64,000 bases of DNA from Taxillus chinensis (GCA_023512835.1 CM042084.1:53299031-53363030), one strand, 5' to 3'; shown: positions 22,850 to 35,185, counted from the stretch's first letter. Numbers and translations: made by a program. The notes: generated from the sequence alone by a model not told the origin.

Positions 22850-23149
22850 TATTTGCAAGAATCTCACTAGATGATTGTGAGGATCATCCAACGCTGATCC
22901 TCGAAATGCTTCTTGCCCAACCATCTGCAGCAACGCAGGCTTTAGCTCAAAGTTATTTGCTCTGACCGGCACCCTTCTAATGCCTGAGTACTCATCTGAA
23001 AGTACAGGTCTAGCATAATCCATGAAGGTCCTAGGCTGATAACCTCCTTGGCCATTGTGTCCCTGATATTCTCTTGCTCTGTTTTCAGCCATAATTTCTT
23101 CACACAAGGTATTTAAGCCTTCCAACTGCTGTTTAGCTGCAACTAACAC
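22850..23149 (-). pseudogene. Element B gag, N-terminal part
   Basis: The minus-strand ORF contains RPVLSDEYSGIRRVPV, NNFELKPALLQMV and DDPHNHLVRFLQICD, the typical N-terminal gag block of Athila-type elements. It stops reading as gag at the insertion edge (22845) and resumes at 19880. The ORF is open upstream to about 23160; the true start codon is not clear. Confidence 0.85.
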
Positions 23150-23390
23150 CCTATGAGCCCTTCACTGCTCTCGCAATGTCCGTTCGATTTCGGGATCGTA
23201 TGGCAACAACTCTCCTCGAGTTTGATGCATACACTGAGGAATTTAATCGAACACTTACAAGCACCCCTGAAAAATAGCAAAAACAGAGAAACACCGGGTA
23301 ACTCGCACTAGTAAAAAAAATTAAAAATCTAGATCACAAATAAACTTAAACACCTAATGTCACCAAATCCTAACAACGTTTGGCTTGCCT

Positions 23391-23408
23391 TCCCAGGCAA
23401 TGGCGCCA
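23391..23408 (-). promoter_or_regulatory. Primer-binding site of element B (tRNA-Asp type)
   Basis: Minus-strand TGGCGCCATTGCCTGGGA, two mismatches to the complement of the plant tRNA-Asp 3' end (TGGCGCCGTTGCCGGGGA), six bases inside the 5' LTR edge at 23415. tRNA-Asp priming is a hallmark of Athila elements. Confidence 0.8.
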
Positions 23409-23414
23409 AAAACT

Positions 23415-25267
23415 TGACCTAAATAAATTGTGTCTATAGGTTTCGCAGCAAGTGCACTGGTCAAGTAATAAAATGGAGTATTAAGACTCCGGTTGTCGAA
23501 CCCACAGGGAGGTAGCTAATGCTATTAAGCAGCAAGCACTAAGCTAACAAGTTGAATTTATGTCTGGACAATTGATTTTATTGTTTTAAATTAAAGTATA
23601 AGTCTTAAACATGCAAAATGCAGAAACTATTGAGATTGTAACGCAATTCCAAGATAGCAATGAATTAAAGGATCTAGGGTCACAATTTCACCACCCAATG
23701 CCTGATAATACTCTGGTTATGGTACTTGCTTAAAAACATTTAATTAATTCCAAGTTTATAATGGTCATCACCCACTGCCCTAACACTTGGTCCATAAAAA
23801 GGGAAGTTTAAGTCTTTTAAACCATTTGGTCCATGAGAATAAAAGTGTTCAAAGGAAAACGACCAATTCAATAAATACAGATTTGGTCCATCATGTAATG
23901 TCAAATCTAGTTCATCAAGTTCTACCCTAGACAAGGGTTGAGATAGTCTAATCATGCATACATCAGACTTTGCATTAAAACTTTAATGAACTAATTAAAA
24001 ACCCAGAATTTCATATAACAGCAAGCAAAATTCCATAATCCAGAACATTACAAGACCTTGGGGGCTACATTGCTCCCCTAGAAATAAGGTTTTACCCCAT
24101 AATCATTCTCACAATCACAATAAACCCAGAATAACATATGATTACAGTACCAGTAGAGAGATAGAGAGAAATAGATATGATTAACAGCCCCAACACTTCT
24201 CCTTCTCTGCCAGCAACCCCTTGCCGTCAAACTCAACAACTGCTTCTATCTCCAAGAACGTCTCTCTCTATCCTCTGTCTGCGTCTCAGCCTCCCAGAAT
24301 TGATGCGTTGATCTCCAGTAATCGATGATTGCTCTCTAAGAATCCAGATCCCTTCTGCTGTGCACCTCTTCTCTATTTATAGGGCTGCATGACTTACATA
24401 AGGTGTGCCCTAGTTGACAACTGTTGTCGCTACCAAAACGACGTCGTTTTGGTAAGTGACCCTTATTCTTCATTCAAACCTTGAAAACACCTTAAACCAA
24501 GCAAAATTTGATCAAGCTCCAGAAGAGAAAAATCATCAGCAGAACAAAACAAACTTGACTGTGCAAAAACATTCTTTCCCGTGACAAAGGTCATTGTCAC
24601 GGGCACCTCCATTTGCTCTGAAACTTCACCCAGGACTTTATCACATCATATAAAAGCCTTCCATGCAAAAACATCCTTGCCCGTGACAAAGGTCATTTCA
24701 CGGGCACCTCCAAATGGTCTGAAACTTTTATAAGAGGTAGATGGCATCATTTGGAGCAACTTTTGTTCTTCACGTGATATCATATGAAGCCTCCTACTAG
24801 GTCAAAAAAATCAAATCCCAATATCATGTGCAAACTATTTTGTTGTCCTTTTGCTCTGAACTTTTTATGGGAGGTAGAGGACATCATTTGGAGCAACTTT
24901 CCCTTCTATACATGATATTGTTAAGGCCATCTTCATGGTCCAAAAAATTAAAACGTGCTTGCTCAGCATTGATAGTGTGAAGAGACCTCTTGCAGCCTTA
25001 TCGCTTGTAGCCTTCAAAATGCCTCCTTTTGAGCTCATAAGTTGCCACAAGCTCCCTCTTTACGAGATAAAGTAGTCTAGCTAATGACTAGAGAAGAAAT
25101 CATCCAAAAACCTGCCCAAAATAGCTCAAAAACACATATATAGCACAAGTAGTGTCTTTCTAGGGGTTAAAGCAAATATATATAAAATATGGTACTAAAC
25201 AGGCTCTAAACATGCTCTTAAACACCCTAAATAGGCTATAAAATAACGGCATAAATGCACGTTATCA
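23415..25267 (-). repeat. 5' LTR of element B (intact copy)
   Basis: 1,853 bp, aligned with 886-2171 and 12616-13182 with scattered substitutions. On the minus strand it starts TGATAACGTGCATT. A perfect palindrome spans 24431-24454, and a TATA box (TATAAATAG, minus) is at 24373-24382. The region 23740-23955 has an ORF that is also present in the other LTR at 1211-1426, but this is shared by descent and does not look like a protein. Confidence 0.85.
24373..24454 (-). promoter_or_regulatory. Palindrome and TATA box of the element B promoter
   Basis: A perfect 24-bp palindrome at 24431-24454 has the core AAAACGACGTCGTTTT. On the minus strand it lies about 50 bp upstream of CTATAAATAG (24373-24382). 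The 3' LTR copy (1899-1922) has decayed to AAAATGACGTAGTTTT, changes that fit CpG deamination. A bZIP-type site is the simplest reading, but is inferred. Confidence 0.6.
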
Positions 25268-25676
25268 GTCTTTCACCCGACCACCTCCAAACGACCTCAG
25301 ATTTCATCCGACCAGAAGGAGAAACTATTCAATACGTCTTTGAGAAGCCCTCCATGAAGTATGGGCTTCACCCGACCTGGTCGGGTGAAGGGTCCTTCAC
25401 CTGACCTTCACCCGACCAACTTGAGATTTGGGCGCCGTGATCTTTAGGTCTTTTGGGATTCTTTCTTCCTTCTATAGATTTGGTGAATTCTTCCTTGATT
25501 GTTGGATTCCTGTAAGAAATATAGCCAAAATACCACAAAAACTACAAGAGATCTTCTTTTCCGGGTTAGGCCATGAAAATATGAAAATATAGCACAAATG
25601 GACAGTAAATGAATCAAAAGTGTATGAAAATGTACCCAAAATGGCCCTAAAAAGGGGGTATAAATCCCCCCGATCA
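25268..25676 (-). repeat. LTR of element D, proximal part
   Basis: The minus-strand start TGATCGGGGGGATTTATA at 25676 matches the start of the copy at 38173. The sequence runs to 25268 and resumes at 885 after element B. It includes GGTCGGGTGAA inverted words (25375-25420). No gene is present. Being directly next to E sequence (25677 on), D is inserted in the 3' untranslated end of E. Confidence 0.7.
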
Positions 25677-25853
25677 ATCACCATAATTCATAACCACATG
25701 CCACACAATGCATATAACACATACCCGCATGGCACAAATACACATATCAAAACAATACATGTCTAAAGGACAATACAAATACACCAGATTATGAACAACT
25801 AATATAGGAAAGCAGCACATCACTATCCCTTGGCCAACAGCCACCTCCCACCC
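25677..25853 (-). other. 3' untranslated end of element E
   Basis: Between the E pol stop codon (25854-25856, minus) and the D LTR. The E polypurine tract and 3' LTR are not present before D begins, so they presumably lie left of the window beyond D. A purine run, GGGTGGGAGGTGG (minus, about 25841-25853), overlaps the stop region. Confidence 0.5.
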
Positions 25854-28800
25854 TTAAGAGTGTTCGTCCTCGAACAACTCTGGGTGTTGCTCATGCATCA
25901 TGGACTTACGTTCCCATGTCTCCTCCTCAATGCCACGGTGCTACCACAATACGCGAACCAAAGGAATAGCATGACCACGCAAAAGCTTCTCCCGCTGATC
26001 TAGTATACGAATAGGGGCCTCAACAACGGACATGTCATCCTCAATGTCTAATGCTCCCCAATCAATCACATGAGTGGGGTCAGGATGATACTTCCTCAAC
26101 TTGAACACATGGAACATATTGTGCACCCGACTCAATCGTGGTGGCAACACTAACCGGTAGGCCACTGGCCCCACACAATCCATAACCTCAAAAGGACCAA
26201 TAAACTGTGGAGATAGCTTGGAACCTCTCCCAAATCGTTGATGTCCACGACGAGGAGAAACACGGAGAAACACGTGATCTCCCATAGAAACGCCAAAGGT
26301 CACACCGCTGCTGATCTGCATAAGATTTCTATCGACTCTGTGCGGACAACAAGCGCTGACAAATCAACTTGACCTTCTCAGTAGCCTCCTGAACCAACTG
26401 TGGTCACAATAGAGCTGCCTCTCCTACCTCAGTCCAACACAAAGGGGATTGGCACGGTCTACCATACAATGCCTCAAAAGGAGTCATCCCAATGGATGCC
26501 TGATAACTGTTGTTGTAGGCAAACTCCACCAAAGGAAGATGAGTTGCCCATGAACCCCCAAAATCTAACACACAGGCCCTCAACATGTCCTCCAATGTCT
26601 GATTCGTCCTCTCACTGTGACCGTCAGTCTCAGGGTGAAAAGCAGTACTCATGCTAAGCTTTGTCCCCATAGCCTCCTGCAAGCCTGTCTAGAAATGAGA
26701 AGTAAACCTCGAATCTCTGTCGGACACAATCGACAACGGCACTCCATGCAATCTCACAATCTCGTTCACATACAGCTGGCTCAATATCCTGATGGAATCC
26801 CGCTCTCGAACGGCAAGAAAATGGGCCGACTTGGTTAGCCGATCCATAATCATCCATATCATGTCTTTCCTCCCAATGGTGGGTAGAAGACCAGTCACAA
26901 AGTCCATCGCTATGTGGTCCCACTTCCACTCAGCTATTGGCAACGGTTGCAACATACCTGCTGGCCGCTGGTGCTCAGCCTTCACCTGCTGACACGTGAG
27001 GCACTTCGAAACAAAAGAAGCTACATCACGTTTCATCCCAGGCCACCAAAAATGTCCCCGGAGTACATGGTACATCTTCGTACCCCCTGGATACACAGCA
27101 ACTCTTGACTGATGAAACTCCCTCATCACCTCATCCCGAAGAGAAGAAGCCACTACTAGCCGCCCCTGAAAAGACAACTCATGCTCAGGACCCACTGTCC
27201 AGTCCTCAGATAGCTCACTAGCCTCAATACGGGCACGGAGAACCTCACACTCAATATCCCCCAATTGTCCCTCCCGAACTCGCTGGTACAGCTCAGGCAC
27301 AACAACAATAGGACTCAGTACTGTCCCACCATCACGAGCAATAGGCTGCAATTGCAACATCGCCAACTGCTCCATCAGCTTCCACTCTCTCACTGCCACC
27401 TCAGCCTTTTCTTTCCTGCTCAATGCATCAGCCACAACATTGCCCTTGCCCGGGGTATAGGCAAGAGTAAAGTCAAAGGTCTGCAAATACTCCACCCATC
27501 TCCTCTGCCTCAAATTCCTGAGTAAAAATGTACTGAAGGCTCTTGTGATCTGAGAATACCACAAACTTCTCCCCTAGGAGGTAATGCTGCCAACTCTTCA
27601 AAGCAAAGATGACAGCCGCCAACTCAAGATCATGGGTCGGGTAATTCTGCTCATGTGGTTTCAACTGCCTCGACCCATAAGCTACCACATTGTGCTCTTG
27701 TATAAGCACACACCCCAAACCAATCCTGGACGCGTCACAATACACCTTATATGGGATGTCCTCCTTAGGTAACCTCAACATAGGTGCAGTGGTCAAACGG
27801 GTCTTGAGAGCCTCAAACGCCTGCTGACACTTGTCAGTCCACTCAAACTTCACTCCCTTTCTGGTCAACGCTGTCATAGGAGCTACAAAACGGGAAAACC
27901 CCTCTACAAAATGACGATAATACCCCACCAAGCCAAGAAAACTACGAATCTCGAAAACATTGGTTGGCCTCTCCCACGATGATACAGCCTCAATCTTAGT
28001 TGGGTCCACTCTAACCCCCTCAACTCACACTACATGGCCAAGAAAATGGACCTCCTGCAACCAAAACTCATATTTGCTAAACTTAGCAAACAACTACTGG
28101 TCCCTCAAGGTTTGCAACACTGTTGCCAAATGCTCCACATGCTCCCTCTCCGTTTTGGAATACACCAAAATATCGTCAATGAACACAACTACAAAAGAAT
28201 CCAAGTATGGAGCAAAAACTTGGTTTATAAGATGCATGAACACTGCTGGTGCATTAGTGAGCCCGAAAGGCATCACCACCCATTCATAGTGCCCATACCT
28301 GCACCAAAAAGCAGTCTTAGGGATGTCCTCCTCTTTAACCCTCAACTGGTGGTACCCCGACCGCAGATCTATCTTGGAAAACCATTGGGCCCCACTCAAC
28401 TAGTCAAACAAGTCATCTATCTGAGGCAATGGATACTTGTTCTTCACAGTCACCAAATTCAGCTTCCTATAGTCAATGCAAAGACAAAGCGTGCCATCTG
28501 CCTTCTTTGCAAAGAGCACTGGAGCACCCCAGGGTGAAGTACTCGGCCTGATATACCCCTAGTTCACCAACTCCTCTATCTGCCTCTAAAGCTCCCTCAA
28601 CTCAGCTGGTCCCATACAATAAGCCCCTTGGGAGATCGGACCCGTCCTCGGTACCAACTCAATAGTGAACTCGCGCTCCTCTTAGGTGGTAAACTCCTCA
28701 ACTCCTCAGGAAAGACATCCTAAAATTGGTCAACAACAGCTGGCCATACCCTCTTTTCCACTTTCCCCTCCTCAGCAAAGGTTAGGGCTGCCAACCTATG

Positions 28801-29213
28801 GGTAATGGCACCATCACTGGCCCAGCTCGACTCGCCTCACGATCCCACTCCCCCTGTAGGGTGCAAGAAACCCCCGCAGGTGACACGAATGTTACCCGTC
28901 GCCGATAACAATCTATCTTGGCCTGGAAAGCCATAAGCCTATCCATATCCAAAATCAGATCAAACACCCTCAATGGCATCACATACAAATTAAAGCTAAG
29001 CTCTACATCTCCTATGGTTAACGCGCAGCCACAGCAAACACGTCACACCTCAATCTTACCTCCCACCGGAGACTCCATAGCTAGGGGTCTCTCTGCCTCA
29101 ACACATACTAACCACAAGCCATCAATCACAAGCTCAGCAACAAATGAACATGCCGCACCCGTATCGAAAAGAACAAAAGCAAGCGTACGAGAGATCAAAA
29201 GGGTACCTCTAAC
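25854..29213 (-). pseudogene. Element E protease, RT, RNase H, integrase and chromodomain
   Basis: Tekay/Del-type chromovirus pol. From the right: protease VLFDTGAACSF (about 29150), then DLILDMDRL (about 28950); RT in pieces, including [20 protein letters not shown] and [10 protein letters not shown] (about 28170); RNase H ([27 protein letters not shown]); integrase with [11 protein letters not shown] (about 26980), MDFVTGLLP (about 26900), IVSDRDSRF (about 26710) and GHSERTNQ (about 26610); then KLSPQFIGPFE and a chromodomain ending LFEDEHS with TAA at 25854. Several frameshifts (28000-28800) and stops (26686, 25940) break it. The integrase triad residues are all present. The chromodomain is interrupted by one TAG. 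Confidence 0.88.
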
Positions 29214-31560
29214 TGTAAAGACTCATATTTTGGTAGTTTTGAGAGACAGCCATTCTATGGGAATGTAACTATCTGGATGGTAGTGTAGCCGTCGATGTGA
29301 GCATTTTGACTGTACTTGGGCCCGATTTTGAGTCGGGGCCCCGTTTGACCCGATTGTTGACTTTCTCGGGGTTTATTGGTTGACTTTGCGTTTGAGCGGT
29401 CATTTGCATGTAATAATATCAGTCTAGTGTTATGCTTGTCATTTCGAGCGTTTTAACTATAGTTTGACTCAATTTAGAGTTCAGGGCCTTGGAGGTCAAT
29501 TTTTGTGTTGGGAGGTCAATTATTGATTGGGTCAATGGTTGACTAGGTCAGTTAACTGGCAGAAATATAAATAGCAGGAAAAGAAAGAGATTTCATTTTA
29601 CGTTATCACGTTTGTGCATTTGAGAGAGAGAGCTTGAGAGAGCTTGGAGGCCTTGGCGATTTGGGGCGATTTGGGTTCGTGGAGCTCAAAGATTCACTTC
29701 AAGTAGGTGTCCTTGAACTTCTTATCTCTCTCTTGTTTTGGATCTGCACGAATTTATCATAATTTATGAAATTGAGCATGAACCCTAGAATTTGGGGAAA
29801 TCCAATTTTTGGGTTAGATCTAATGGTTTATCATAAGATCAGTGGTTAAGAACTGTTTTATATCATTGTGATTTTGGGATTGATTAACTGTGTTTTTCAT
29901 GAGGGTTGATAAGTCAACCATGGAAATCTGGGTTTAAATCTAGATTTCTGAAAATCTGGAATTTTATACGTGTTTCTGTTGTTTCTGCGCGATTTAGAGG
30001 CGTTCTGGACGCGTTTTGAGGTAGATATCGTAGTTTGTTGCGAAACAAGGGTGTTAGTGAGCGTCTGGGAGTTTCTGGGCGCGTTTCAGACGAAGAAAAG
30101 GTGAAAACGATGATGAACAATACCATGGGCGCGTTCCAGAGTCGAAATGACGAAGACCCAAAGTTCTGGGTCGAAGGGTCGTAGTTCGTAGCCTCGTAGT
30201 TCGTAGTTCGTAGCCGAAGGGTCGAAGTTCGTTGCCTCGTAGGTCGAAGGTCGTACCCTCGCTTCGAGTCTTCGAGGCACGCTGCAATTCCGCACTCCGC
30301 AGCTACGAGTCGCGGGTTCTGAGCTACTAGTCGCAGCTCCTGTAGTGTAACTGGACACTGGACAGCACTAAACTGGACCAATTTACATTGTAACCTATAA
30401 AGTATTATACTTAAGTTACAATGTAAATAACGAAATATCCCCCTATTTGGATTCAAAGAAAAATACTAGAAAAATTAATTCCCACTCTTTCAAAATGTGA
30501 AGATTGGGTTTTAGTGTAAAATCTCGGAAAAACCCAAAAGTTCGTAGTGGTGACTTTTTGGAAAGTGGAGTTAGACATCTCAGAAAAATCCCCAAAAATC
30601 AGATTATCTTATTTATGATATGGGAACCCAATGCCGGGACTTTTGATTTCAAGAAAATAGCTGCTATGGGTACTTCCTTCATAAATCAAGGATTGAGAAT
30701 TTACTTGTGAAGACTGGCTACAGTTCTAAAGGTAATGTTGAGAATGACATGCCATACAAATGTTAGTATGTTGGTGTGAGGTATTGGGGCATGGACTCCA
30801 TGACTTGTTTGGCTTCTCACCGTGAGGCTAAGGCCTGTGTGGCCACTATGACCAGGGCAGGCATATGCGCCGATGGCGGGTCTGTGTGGCGACTATGGCC
30901 GGGCATATTGCGCTGTGGCTAGGGACTGGCTAAGGCCTGAGTTGAGCCGTTGAGCTCGTGGAGCTAAGGCTGAGTACCCTGAGCTGGGATCCCATGGAGG
31001 ATCGTGGACAAGTTGTCCTGTGTGGGCAGGCTGGGTCCAAATGTTTGTTTGCAGGCTGAGTCCTGATGATTGTGCACACTACACAGTGCACGAGTACACA
31101 GAGCATGTAGTATAGACTTGTATGTTTGCATGATGTGGAGTGTTGGGGTCACCTACTGAGCTTGTCGCTCACCCCTACTTGTTTACCTTTTTCAGGTGTG
31201 ACCCGAGACTAGTGGAGGACTTTCTTCCAGGAGGACGCCCACTACTCTGATGTATGATACAGTATTATATTCTGTTTTATTTTATGTGTTGTATCCTGGA
31301 CATGGGTCCGTGGATAGTTGTATTTGCATACTGTTTGTGATGTGATGTCTGTATGACTGTTTGACTCATTATATGCATGATGATATATGGGAAAGTACAG
31401 GATTACCCTTGATGTATGACTGTACAGGGTTGCATATTTGAGACAGCACCCGCGGTGTAGTCTCCATTGGTGCTAGTCACCAACCCTTTGACCTTTCGGG
31501 TGCGGGCAAGGGGAAGTCATGTTCCTAGTTCCGGGTTCCCTGGAATTTGGGGGCGTGACA
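29214..31560 (+). mobile_element. Solo LTR between gag and protease of element E
   Basis: 2,347 bp, TGTAAAGACTC to GGGGGCGTGACA, flanked by CTAAC (29209-29213) and TTAAC (31561-31565), one mismatch. Removing it restores the E frame. Six TTGACY sites on the plus strand (29306-29544) precede TATAAATAG at 29566-29574. GAGAGAGAGCTTGAGAGAG follows. 30160-30320 is a degenerate run of CGTAG/TCGAAGGG words. The later half (30700-31560) has no gene. Plus orientation is inferred from TATA and the ends. Confidence 0.8.
29306..29574 (+). promoter_or_regulatory. W-box cluster and TATA box in a solo LTR
   Basis: TTGACT at 29306, 29357, 29380, 29464 and 29539 and TTGACC at 29345, all plus-strand matches to the WRKY W-box core TTGACY, then TATAAATAG at 29566-29574. 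Two matches per 4,096 positions would be expected by chance on a single strand, so six in 240 bp is a clear excess. Stress or defence response is inferred. Confidence 0.5.
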
Positions 31561-31565
31561 TTAAC

Positions 31566-32978
31566 CACCAAAGGTCGTGCCCCACCCTCCGCCGGTGGAG
31601 GTGGTAGCTCAGCCTCCTCCTGGCGTGTTGCATTCAGCGCGAACACCCTCCCTTGGCCCGTGCCACTGGTCGGCTCACCTACTAGGCGGTTCCCGCCCTG
31701 ACTACCTCCAGCAGCAGTCTGCTACCGCACCGGTCTCCCCTGAGGTCAGGACTGACTGGATCCTGCCTGACTAGCCTGCCACTGATGAGCTGGTGTCTCT
31801 GCTGGTGCCCGAAACCTGGCATCATTCCTCATACTGGATGTCATGCCTCCTGCTCCCTTGTTGTTGCTGATGCAAACTCGGCTCAAATGACCTTCTCGTC
31901 CACAACTCTTGCAGTTCCAATCCTTCTTGGGACACTCCCTCTTGATGTAGCCTTGCTCCCTACAGCAATAACAACCGTTTGGGAGACCTCCTACTGAACC
32001 TCCCTGCCTGCTGCCACTAAAGGTGAACCTCCCTGGGTTCACTAATGATTGACCCCTAATGCGGAAAGAACTGCTACCTCCCTCCTCTGTCTTGGGCCTC
32101 TTGGGCCCTGAATCACGATCAGACCCACCCTCTAACTGTCGACCCTGATGGGCCTGCCTCCCATCATCAAGCTCCCTCTCAGCTATATGGGCTGTCTCAA
32201 CAACCTCAGCATACGTCCTCAAACGCAGTATCGCTACCCTCTGCCTAAGGGCTGGCCTGAGACCCAAGGTGAACTTGTGGGCCTTCAGGTCCTCCCTTGC
32301 CACAATCTCGGGAGCAAATCTACTCAAGCTCCGGAACTCCCGCTTATACTCGGGCACTGTCTTCGACCCCTGCCTCAAGCTGCCGAATTCCTCCCTCTTT
32401 TGCCACCTCAATGACTCGGGGAAGAACTCATCATGGAAGAGTTGTAGGAACTTATCCCACAACATAAATTGCACTTCACGGCTTCCCGCGACACTCTGCT
32501 ACCATTCCAAGGCATTCCTCTCTAGCTGCCGAATGGCTAACCTCACCTTATCCTCTTCCTGGGGTAAGAGAAAGGAATACACATGCTCGATCTGCCTCAA
32601 CCAATGCTCAGCTATCACTGGATCCCCCTCTCCCTTGCCTCGGAGGTTGTTCCTTTCGGAATCTCGTCACAACATCATCCTCTACACGGTGCATCGGTAC
32701 GCCACCCAACAAACTCTCACACTCACGAGGTAACTCCCCTACTGGCGGTGGTGGTAGTGGTGGCACCAACTGCTGTGCTGTCATCTCACGGCACACTTCC
32801 TCCCAAACCTCTTGCCGGATACCCTCCCTCAGCTCCTGGACTTCTTGTCGGATGCCCTCTTGCAGCTGTGCCAGCAACAGCTCATTTCCTCCAGCGGCTG
32901 TCCCCCACCTGGACCCTCATGGGAAGATGACTCATCAGCCACTGCCCCAGACGCACGCGTCACTCTCCTCGGTGGCAT
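31566..32978 (-). pseudogene. Element E gag
   Basis: The likely ATG is at 32976-32978 (minus). A frameshift near 32890 and another between 32608 and 32474 break the frame. Gag core: WDKFLQLFHDEFFPESLRW, FRSLSRFAPEIV. Two CCHC-like zinc knuckles follow, CYCCREQGYIKREC (His replaced by Tyr) and CKSCGREGHLSRVC (about 31880-31960), the RNA-binding part of the particle protein. The C-terminal tail enters the solo LTR at 31560 and the frame resumes as protease at 29213. Confidence 0.85.
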
Positions 32979-33429
32979 TCTTACTACACGAAGTAAGAAA
33001 GACAATCGTCAAAACGCATTTGAAATCTATCATGTGTCACTACCCCTACCCCATTCATCAATTCAATTATCACATGGCAATTCACACTTTGCATAAATTT
33101 CAGTTCTCATTAAATCACATTGCACAAGTAGCAATTCCACAAGCACACAACTTAAGTTATCATAAAATCAGAGTTACACAGATTAAATCACGTTCTTCGT
33201 ATTTTCCTATCACATGCTTTATCCCAGTTTTCCACACAATCAAACATAGACAACAAATGCAACTAGTGCCCTAATGCCAATGCATGCAAATCCTACCACA
33301 AGACTGGACTACCCCAAGTAAACCTTAGAGGCTCAAAAAGGATCATGTTGATCAGGCACGTCCCTCCAGGCTCCTCCAAAGGACTCAAGATAATCAAATC
33401 CGCCCACTACCCTAGGCCAACTAGACCAT
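32979..33429 (-). other. 5' leader of element E
   Basis: About 450 bp between the primer site and the gag ATG. AT-rich, with no ORF I would support. This is the usual place for packaging signals. Confidence 0.5.
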
Positions 33430-33441
33430 GCTCTGATACCA
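33430..33441 (-). promoter_or_regulatory. Primer-binding site of element E (tRNA-iMet)
   Basis: Minus-strand TGGTATCAGAGC, perfect complement to the initiator-Met tRNA end, three bases after the 5' LTR end (33445). It shows that 33445-35185 is the 5' LTR of E and that E reads on the minus strand. Confidence 0.9.
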
Positions 33442-33949
33442 TATTGTCACGCTCCAAATTTCCAACCCGAGGAAACTGGTTCGTGACTCCCCTTTACCCA
33501 CCCGATGGGCGAGGGGTTGGGATTAATTCCACACGACTTTACGCATGTCCACAATAAATATTCACAAAAAAAAATCTTACTAATAATTTTCAAACCACAA
33601 TAGTTGTACATTGGGAAAACCACAATACTTTATTAATTTAAAAATTCTTTTACAACATCTCCCCATTCGGGTTACAAAGGTTCAATAAAATAACATAACA
33701 CAAATTACATTTAACAAAGCAACAAAGCAAAACTGCTTTCCACCTTGGTGTCTCCACCTAACGCCTGTAGGTCTCTGAAAAGAAAACAACACAGTAAGAG
33801 GGGTGAGCAACCACAGCTCAGTAGGGATCATGTCTCCCCGACCCATCCCATGTTCCTAGAATCTACATGTCAACATGTACAGGTGCAGTGTCGTGGTACA
33901 AGTATTTAAATAGGAATAATCAACATTTGAGAATAAGTCTACACAAACA

Positions 33950-34395
33950 AGCCACAGCCACACAAGCTCCTTAGCCACACAGGCTCCACTAACACAGCCA
34001 CACAGGCTCACAAACACAGCCACACAGGCTCACAAACTCAGCCACACAGGCTCACAAACACAACCACACAGGCTCCACATCCACAGCCACATAGGCTCAC
34101 AAACACAGCCACATAGGCTCACAAACACAGCCACACAGACTCCACATCCACAGCCACACAGACTCACACTCAGCCACACAGGCTCACAAACACAGCCACA
34201 TAAGATCACAAACACAGCCACACAGGCTCACAAGCACAGCCACACAGCATACAATCAAACACATAGCATGCATCTCAGCCACACAGGCATATAATCAAAC
34301 ACATAGCATACATCTCAGTCTCACAAGCATATAATCAAACACATAGCATGCATCTCAGCCACAGGCATATAATCAAACACATAAGATGCATCTGG
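33950..34395 (-). repeat. Minisatellites in the E LTR
   Basis: About a dozen units of a CACAGCCACACAGGCTCACA type (20-30 bp) at 33950-34240, then at least four units of about 39 bp containing ATAATCAAACACATAGCATG at 34240-34395. The same sequence in the opposite orientation, more diverged, is in the 8938-10624 LTR (about 9760-10160). A frame through it codes for a Cys/Val repeat, which is not a gene. Confidence 0.8.
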
Positions 34396-34670
34396 ATCAA
34401 CAATCATTATATCAAGTATACCCCCCCCCCCCCCGGAAACTCCAAGGTTTCCCATGTAAGCCTAAAGCGGAACGAAGCCTTACGAACCACAGACATCCCA
34501 ACGGCCTCTAAGAGCCACTGCCACGCAACAAACCCCGAGAGTTCACACCAAACAAAATATGTCATTGAAGGCCAACATCCATATAGGAGATCACATCTAT
34601 ATGGATTTACATATATATATTATAACAACAGACAATACTCTACAAATCATCCACCACAGGGCCTAACCCC

Positions 34671-34789
34671 TTATATAGACACCTCACTTATCAAAACAAC
34701 GTAGTTTTGATAAATGAAACCCACCATCAAAATGACATAGTTTTGATAAATGAAACATAACATCAAAAGAACATAGTTTTGATAAATGG
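34671..34789 (-). promoter_or_regulatory. TATA box and three palindromes of the E LTR promoter
   Basis: On the minus strand: three copies related to TATCAAAACTACGTTGTTTTGATA (34689-34712, about 34727-34750 and 34765-34788), about 38 bp apart, with the TATA box GTCTATATAA beginning ten bases beyond. Two copies have lost the ACGT (now ACAT). Confidence 0.55.
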
Positions 34790-35185
34790 AACATGCCACA
34801 ACCTTCCCGCATCCACACAGGACAAAATACCCATAATTCGAACATGGCCCTTAAGGAAAAGATGATATGCATAAGAAAACGAAGAAGACGGTGCAAAAAC
34901 ATGGCTGCACGTGACAAAGACCATTGTCACGTGCAAGCTCCAAATGCCCTATGATTTTGCCATAAGACTTAGAATAACTTCTAGAAGGCTCTCATGCAAA
35001 AACACCACTGCCCGTGACAAGCCATTGTCACGTGCACCCCCTAAAGGTTCCCTCTTGGGCTCATCCCTTACCTCAAGCTTGTTCATCATCATACAAAGTG
35101 TTCAAGCCAATGTATGTGAGAATAAGACTAACTCCAAGAGGCAAAACTATGACTAACTCCGCATCCCAAAACACGGGTCATTACA

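Larger units (their letters stand above)
886..25267 (-). mobile_element. Element B: Athila-like Ty3/gypsy retrotransposon with nested insertions
   Basis: The element begins TGACC and ends TTATCA on the plus strand and is flanked by a perfect 5-bp duplication, GTCTT (881-885 and 25268-25272). Its genes run on the minus strand: 5' LTR 23415-25267, primer site, gag, protease, reverse transcriptase, RNase H, integrase, then about 1.7 kb of non-coding sequence and the 3' LTR. Without element A (10,444 bp) and the solo LTR (2,964 bp), each with one duplication copy, B is about 10.97 kb, a normal Athila size. The tRNA-Asp-type primer site and the protease motif CDLGTSINLMP support Athila. That family assignment is by motif only. 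Confidence 0.85.
33445..35185 (-). repeat. 5' LTR of element E
   Basis: 1,741 bp on the minus strand from TGTAATGACCCGTG (35185) to GAGCGTGACA (33445). Same family as 8938-10624 and 35186-36225. Just upstream of the minus-strand TATA (GTCTATATAA, 34671-34680) are three copies of the ACGT palindrome (34689-34789). Downstream is a minisatellite, 33950-34395. A run of 18 C at 34421-34438 is included. The right-hand duplication is probably ATAT(C) at 35186; the left partner is outside the window. Confidence 0.8.

Noticed and set aside
33950..34395. CRISPR-like spaced direct repeats
   Set aside because: Units are contiguous or irregular and imperfect, in an LTR of a plant element; no cas genes. 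It is a minisatellite.
34421..34438. Run of 18 C as a structural motif
   Set aside because: A single homopolymer of uncertain length, prone to sequencing error; no companion tracts for a quadruplex or i-motif.
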